Shown here: one piece after another, positions 60,245 to 64,000 of the stretch | Layout of the letters: every line of letters starts with the position of its first letter | Position numbering within the stretch: position 1 is the first letter of the stretch | DNA from: Acidimicrobiia bacterium | GTDB lineage: Bacteria > Actinomycetota > Acidimicrobiia > Acidimicrobiales > Poriferisodalaceae | Reading direction: 5' to 3' | Assembly (NCBI GenBank): GCA_022821985.1 | Contig: JAJECP010000039.1 | Coordinates: 62,001 to 126,000 of the forward strand | DNA length: 64,000 bases | The notes under the pieces: generated by a model | Databases searched by the model: none | Told to the model about the DNA's origin: nothing | Seen by the model: only the letters and a program-made list of their open reading frames with translations | Program-made: the position numbers and the translations under genes

Positions 60245-60276
60245 GGCCAGTGGCCGCCATCGAGGCAGCACGATGA
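60218..60276 (+). repeat. Tandem duplication of the adk 3' end, period 32 bp
   Basis: GTGGCCGCCATTGAGGCGGC... (60218-60244, ending at the adk TGA) is repeated at 60250-60276 with two mismatches in 27 bases. The copy again ends in CGATGA, encoding Val-Ala-Ala-Ile-Glu-Ala-Ala-Arg-stop in a shifted frame relative to adk. Confidence 0.85.
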
Positions 60277-60280
60277 CCCC

Positions 60281-60286
60281 TATACT
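60281..60286 (+). promoter_or_regulatory. Isolated -10-like element upstream of rpmJ
   Basis: TATACT lies five bases after the duplicated adk tail and 31 bases before rpmJ. No good -35 hexamer is placed 16-18 bases upstream, so promoter activity for the rpmJ-rpsM-rpsK-rpsD-rpoA-rplQ unit is only possible. Confidence 0.25.
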
Positions 60287-60316
60287 TGCTCGCTCGTCTA
60301 CAGCGCAGGTCACCCG

Positions 60317-60430
60317 ATGAAAGTCCGTCCGAGCGTCAAGAAGATCTGCGACAAATGCCGCGTCATCCGCCGTCACGGGCGGATTCGGGTGATCTGTGAG
60401 AACCCGCGACACAAGCAGCGGCAAGGCTGA
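60317..60430 (+). CDS. rpmJ: 50S ribosomal protein L36
   Basis: The 37-residue protein reads [20 protein letters not shown] then [17 protein letters not shown]. It has the zinc ligands Cys11, Cys14 and Cys27 with His32, so it is the zinc-binding form. It lies 18 bases before rpsM. The usual preceding genes map and infA are absent from this position. Confidence 0.96.
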   Translation: MKVRPSVKKICDKCRVIRRHGRIRVICENPRHKQRQG

Positions 60431-60448
60431 GACAGGAGTTCTGTATCG

Positions 60449-60826
60449 ATGGCCCGAATCGCCGGCGTCGACATACCGCGTGAGAAGCGTGTGGAGATCG
60501 CGCTCACCTACATCTACGGCATCGGTCGTTCGGCCAGCCAGCAGATCTGCGAAGACCTGAACATTGCCGAGCGCACGCGCGTGCGTGACCTGACCGATGC
60601 CGAGGTGGCGCGCATCCGCAACCACATCGACGCCAACCTGGCGGTCGAGGGCGACCTGCGGCGCGACGTCGCCCAAGACGTCAAGCGGAAGATCGAGATC
60701 GGCTGCTACCAGGGCGTCCGTCACCGCCGCGGGCTTCCGGTACGGGGCCAACGCACGCATACGAACGCACGCACCCGCAAGGGTCCGCGCAAGACCGTCG
60801 CGGGCAAGAAGAAGGTACGCAAGTGA
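60449..60826 (+). CDS. rpsM: 30S ribosomal protein S13
   Basis: The 125-residue S13 is complete: [84 protein letters not shown]. It bridges to L5 and contacts P-site tRNA. GACAGGAG precedes the ATG. Confidence 0.98.
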   Translation: MARIAGVDIPREKRVEIALTYIYGIGRSASQQICEDLNIAERTRVRDLTDAEVARIRNHIDANLAVEGDLRRDVAQDVKRKIEIGCYQGVRHRRGLPVRGQRTHTNARTRKGPRKTVAGKKKVRK

Positions 60827-60884
60827 ACGTGCGCGGCCGATTTCGTCGGCAACGAGAGACCGGACGCATGAGAGGCGGGCGAAA

Positions 60885-61280
60885 GTGAACCAGCAGCAGC
60901 AGCCTCGCCGCGGGCGGCGCAGGGAGCGCAAGAACGTCGGCGACGGCGTGGCGCACATCAAGAGCTCGTTCAACAACACGATCATCACCTTCACCGACCT
61001 GCAGGGCAACGTGGTGTCGTGGGCCTCGGCCGGGAATGCCGGTTTCAAGGGCTCCCGCAAGTCGACGCCGTTCGCCGCGCAGCAGGCCGCTGAGCAGGCT
61101 TCCGAGCGCGCCATGGAACATGGCGTGCGCCGGGTGCACGTGCACGTGAAAGGTCCCGGCTCGGGCCGCGAGACCGCGATTCGCTCCATCCAGAATTCCG
61201 GCATCGAGATCAAGGGCATCCGCGACATGACGCCGGTGCCGCACAACGGCTGCCGCCCCCCGAAGCGCCGGAGGGTCTGA
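60885..61280 (+). CDS. rpsK: 30S ribosomal protein S11
   Basis: The 131-residue S11 has [49 protein letters not shown] and the C-terminal [17 protein letters not shown]. It starts at GTG 60885 with GAGGCGGG upstream. It forms part of the platform near the mRNA exit. rpsD follows after one base. Confidence 0.97.
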   Translation: MNQQQQPRRGRRRERKNVGDGVAHIKSSFNNTIITFTDLQGNVVSWASAGNAGFKGSRKSTPFAAQQAAEQASERAMEHGVRRVHVHVKGPGSGRETAIRSIQNSGIEIKGIRDMTPVPHNGCRPPKRRRV

Positions 61281-61281
61281 G

Positions 61282-61899
61282 ATGTCTCGCTACACCGGTC
61301 CCAAGGCGCGCGTCTCGCGGCGGCTCAACACCAATATCTGGGGCACTGAGGGCGAGACGAAGGCGCTCGACCGGCGTCCCTACCCGCCCGGCGAGCACGG
61401 CCGCGGTCGGCGACGCAGCCAGAACTCGGAGTTCTTGTTGCAGCTGCAGGAGAAGCAGAAGTGCCGCTTCACCTACGGGATGACAGAGCGGCAGTTTCGC
61501 AACGCCTACGAAGAGGCTGCCCGCCAGCGCGGGGTCACCGGCGAGAACCTGCTGCGGCTGCTCGAGCTGCGGCTCGACAACATCGTGTACCGGGCGGGCT
61601 GGGCGGCGACTCGCCCGCAGGCTCGCCAATTCGTGAGCCATGGCCACATCGACGTCAACGGACGCCGGGTGAACATTCCCAGCTTCCGTGCCCGCAAGGA
61701 TGACGTGGTCGAGTTGCGGACGAAGGCCCGCGAGATCGTCACCATCCGCTGGAATCTCGATGTGCTGGACCGCACTCCGCCCCCGTGGCTGGAGGCGAGC
61801 GACGGAGGCCAGCGGGTCACCGTGCGCGAACTGCCGATCCGATCCCAGATCGAGATCCCGGTTCGCGAGCAGCTCATCGTCGAGCTCTACAGCAAATAG
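61282..61899 (+). CDS. rpsD: 30S ribosomal protein S4
   Basis: The 205-residue S4 begins MSRYTGPKARVSRRLNTNIWG and has the S4 RNA-binding domain LELRLDNIVYRAGWAATRPQARQFVSHGHIDVNGRRVNIPS. No zinc-finger cysteines are seen in the N-terminal part, so it is the zinc-free form. It nucleates 30S body assembly. Coding continues to rpoA after 35 bases. Confidence 0.97.
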   Translation: MSRYTGPKARVSRRLNTNIWGTEGETKALDRRPYPPGEHGRGRRRSQNSEFLLQLQEKQKCRFTYGMTERQFRNAYEEAARQRGVTGENLLRLLELRLDNIVYRAGWAATRPQARQFVSHGHIDVNGRRVNIPSFRARKDDVVELRTKAREIVTIRWNLDVLDRTPPPWLEASDGGQRVTVRELPIRSQIEIPVREQLIVELYSK

Positions 61900-61934
61900 T
61901 CCTGTCAACATCTGCCGCCCACGAAGGGGTGAAC

Positions 61935-62972
61935 GTGTCCATCTCCGACACCTTGGTCATGCACCGACCGACGATCGACATCCTCGGCGAGCCCGAGGGC
62001 AACCGCCAACGCTTCGCTATCGGCCCGCTGGAGCCCGGCTTCGGGCACACGCTGGGCAACTCCCTGCGTCGCACGCTGCTGTCGTCGATTCCCGGCGCAG
62101 CGATCACCCAGGTGCGCTTCGACGACGCGCTGCACGAGTTCACGACCATCGAGGGCGTCGTCGAGGACGTCACCGACATCATCCTGAATCTCAAGGACGT
62201 GGTGCTGAGGTGCCACACCGACGAGCCCGTAGCGGTGCGCCTCGATGAGCGGGGCGTGGGCCCGGTGCTGGCGGGGCACGTGGACTGGGGCATCGACGTC
62301 GAGTGCCTGACCCCCGACCTGCACATCGCGACACTCGGCGAGGGCGCCCGCCTGGCGATGGACCTCACAGTTGAGCGCGGCTGGGGCTACGCGGCACCCG
62401 AGAGCGAGCGTGCCGGCAGCACGATCGGCGTGATCCTCGTGGACGCGCTGTTCAGCCCGGTGCGTCGTGTGGCGGTCGAGGTCGAGCCGGTGCGCGTCGA
62501 GCAGTCCACCGATTTCGATCGGCTCGTGCTCGACATCGAGACCGATGGCGCGATGACCCCGCGCGAAGCGTTGTCGTCGGCGGGCGACACCCTGTGCCGG
62601 CTGATGCTCATGATCGCCGAGCTGTCGCCGGAGCCCCTGGGCCTCGATATCGCCGAGGTGGCGGTCGGCGGCGGCCGGACCAGCGATCTCGAACGTCCCA
62701 TCGAAGACTTGGGCCTGTCCGAGCGCGCCCGCAACTGCCTCAAGCGTGCGCAGTTCAACACCATCGGCGAGCTGCTCGACCAGTCGGTCGACGAACTCAT
62801 GACCGTTCCGAACTTCGGCCAGAAGTCGCTCGACGAGGTCATCGAGAAGCTCGACGAGCGGGGTCTGGCTCTGCGTGGCATGAGTCCGTCATCCGAGGCT
62901 GAGTCTGAGGGCGAGACCGAAGGCGACGCCGAGGGCGACGCCGAGCAGGCCACCCCAGCGGCGGTCAGCTGA
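61935..62972 (+). CDS. rpoA: DNA-directed RNA polymerase subunit alpha
   Basis: The 345-residue alpha subunit has the dimerising NTD ([31 protein letters not shown]) and the DNA-binding CTD ([48 protein letters not shown]). The last about 25 residues are Glu/Gly-rich ([16 protein letters not shown]). GTG 61935 ([14 protein letters not shown]) has AAGGGG upstream; another GTG six bases earlier is possible. Confidence 0.97.
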   Translation: MSISDTLVMHRPTIDILGEPEGNRQRFAIGPLEPGFGHTLGNSLRRTLLSSIPGAAITQVRFDDALHEFTTIEGVVEDVTDIILNLKDVVLRCHTDEPVAVRLDERGVGPVLAGHVDWGIDVECLTPDLHIATLGEGARLAMDLTVERGWGYAAPESERAGSTIGVILVDALFSPVRRVAVEVEPVRVEQSTDFDRLVLDIETDGAMTPREALSSAGDTLCRLMLMIAELSPEPLGLDIAEVAVGGGRTSDLERPIEDLGLSERARNCLKRAQFNTIGELLDQSVDELMTVPNFGQKSLDEVIEKLDERGLALRGMSPSSEAESEGETEGDAEGDAEQATPAAVS

Positions 62973-62974
62973 TC

Positions 62975-63328
62975 ATGCCCACGCCCACGAAGGGCCGACG
63001 CCTCGGCGGCAGCGCCAGTCACCAGCGCTCCATGCTGGCCAACCTGGCGGCGTCGTTGTTCGCTGCGGAAGCCATCGAGACCACCGAGGCCAAGGCCAAG
63101 GCGCTGCGGCCGTACGCCGAGAAGCTCATCACGAAGGCGCGCAAGGGCGGCCTGGCACGGCATCGCCAGATCATCGCCAGCCTCAACGGCGACCAGGAGA
63201 TGGCCCAGAAGCTGATCGACGAGATCGGCCCGCGCTACGAGGGACGTCCGGGCGGCTACACGCGCATCTTGAAGCTCGGACCGCGCCGAGGCGACAACGC
63301 CCCCATGGCGCTCATCGAGTTGGTCTAG
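62975..63328 (+). CDS. rplQ: 50S ribosomal protein L17
   Basis: The 117-residue L17 reads [53 protein letters not shown]... and ends [16 protein letters not shown], complete. It starts two bases after rpoA and is the last ribosomal gene of the cluster. The common following gene truA is not present; an RraA-like gene follows instead. Confidence 0.97.
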   Translation: MPTPTKGRRLGGSASHQRSMLANLAASLFAAEAIETTEAKAKALRPYAEKLITKARKGGLARHRQIIASLNGDQEMAQKLIDEIGPRYEGRPGGYTRILKLGPRRGDNAPMALIELV

Positions 63329-63349
63329 CTCCTCGCGGCACCCCGGCAC

Positions 63350-64000
63350 ATGAGCACCGATGTCCCATTGAGCGCTGGGCCGTTGAGCCTTGGCGTGCTC
63401 GACGCACTTCGGGAATTGGACACCCCGACCGTCTGCAACGCGCTCGAGGTCGTGGCTCCGCATCGCCGCGCTTACGGATACACCACGTCACCGCTGGTCT
63501 GTCCCGACCCGGACACCGTCATGGTCGGCTACGCCCGCACGGCCACGATCCGCGCCAATGCGCCATCGGGCCGATCCCGTGACGACGACTTGGCAATGCG
63601 GGTCGGCTATTACCGGCACATGGCCGAAGGCCCGCAGCCCACGATCACGGTGATCCAGGACACTGACGCCTCACCCGGCTTCGGCGCTTGGTGGGGCGAG
63701 GTGAACAGCAGCATTCACGCCGGACTGGGTTCGCTCGGCGTCATCACCAACGGCTCGATCCGTGACCTAGGGGAGTGGGCGCCGGGCTTCGGCGCCTTGG
63801 CCGGCTCGATCGGCCCATCCCACGCCTGGGTGCACGTCGTGGAGTACGCAGTGCCGGTGACGGTGCACGGCATGTCGGTGCGCCCCGGCGATCTCATTCA
63901 CGCCGACCGTCACGGAGCGGTCGTGGTGCCTGCTGATGCAGCGGCCGATGTTCCCGCAGCGGCTGCCAAGATCGCCGCTGCCGAGCGTGTGCTCATCGAC
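63350..64000 (+). CDS. RraA-like / HMG-CHA aldolase family protein (3' end outside window)
   Basis: The frame from ATG 63350 stays open for 217 codons to the window edge. The sequence shows a RraA fold: TPTVCNALEVVAPHRRAYGYTT at the N-terminus, GLGSLGVITNGSIRDLGEW with the Arg138-Asp139 pair that binds substrate and metal in the HMG/CHA aldolase subfamily, and VRPGDLIHADRHGAVVVP. Members are regulators of RNase E or, when the Arg/Asp set is kept, aldolases/decarboxylases of oxaloacetate-like acids; the latter is more likely in an actinomycete. Start at 21 bases after rplQ. Confidence 0.8.
   Translation, partial: MSTDVPLSAGPLSLGVLDALRELDTPTVCNALEVVAPHRRAYGYTTSPLVCPDPDTVMVGYARTATIRANAPSGRSRDDDLAMRVGYYRHMAEGPQPTITVIQDTDASPGFGAWWGEVNSSIHAGLGSLGVITNGSIRDLGEWAPGFGALAGSIGPSHAWVHVVEYAVPVTVHGMSVRPGDLIHADRHGAVVVPADAAADVPAAAAKIAAAERVLID

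Overview
The window is a GC-rich bacterial chromosome segment. Many starts are GTG or TTG, promoters look like TTGnnn-N17-TAnnnT, and it carries an F420-type LLM oxidoreductase, menB, the zinc form of S14 and a short LID-less adenylate kinase. These traits fit Actinomycetota. The long low-complexity tails on ribosomal proteins and the 10-kb break between rpsJ and rplC suggest an Acidimicrobiia-like lineage; that placement is an inference.

Positions 1-21533 are accessory and metabolic genes in short, often convergent units. In order: a partial NAD-dependent epimerase, htpX, yajQ, tRNA-Tyr, an SDR/hotdog pair, a PhyH-type dioxygenase, a 1382-residue secreted Calx-beta/LysM protein, an SRPBCC protein, a SulP/STAS transporter and an enoyl-CoA hydratase. 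Then come a three-gene glutamate-synthase-like operon (mgsABC/glxBCD type) divergent from a type III glutamine synthetase/gamma-glutamylmethylamide synthetase, a cysteine-dioxygenase-like cupin and a three-domain rhodanese. An LLM oxidoreductase, menB and a GNAT acetyltransferase close the region. Two convergent junctions carry perfect 12-14 bp GC stems without a T tract.

Positions 21619-38530 are the information-processing core: tRNA-Thr, tRNA-Met, tRNA-Trp, secE-nusG-rplK-rplA, rplJ-rplL, rpoB-rpoC, rpsL-rpsG-fusA, tuf and rpsJ. rpmG is not in its frequent place near tRNA-Trp. Promoter candidates with related -10 hexamers (TAGCCT or TAGCGT) precede rplJ, rpoB, rpsL, tuf and rplC.

Positions 38540-48201 interrupt the usual rpsJ-rplC junction. 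The left half is a leftward molybdenum hydroxylase operon (FAD, 2Fe-2S and Mo subunits, then a MoaD/ThiS-like carrier). The right half is rightward: an MDR reductase, then a compact four-gene operon of membrane fatty-acid/sterol hydroxylase, GH3-family adenylating amidosynthetase, enolase-superfamily enzyme and a four-helix membrane protein. This operon is the best candidate for an undescribed pathway.

Positions 48442-63328 are the S10-spc-alpha ribosomal cluster, rplC to rplQ, with secY and adk but without map and infA between adk and rpmJ. A partial RraA-like gene runs off the right edge.

The most unusual sequence-level signal is repeated tandem duplication of gene 3' ends including the stop codon: the MoaD-like gene (three copies, 32-bp period), adk (two copies, 32-bp period) and rpsS (two copies, 65-bp period). 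The rpsS duplication creates a 22-codon ORF coupled by ATGA overlaps to both rpsS and rplV. In-frame repeats also lengthen the C-termini of L29 and L4.
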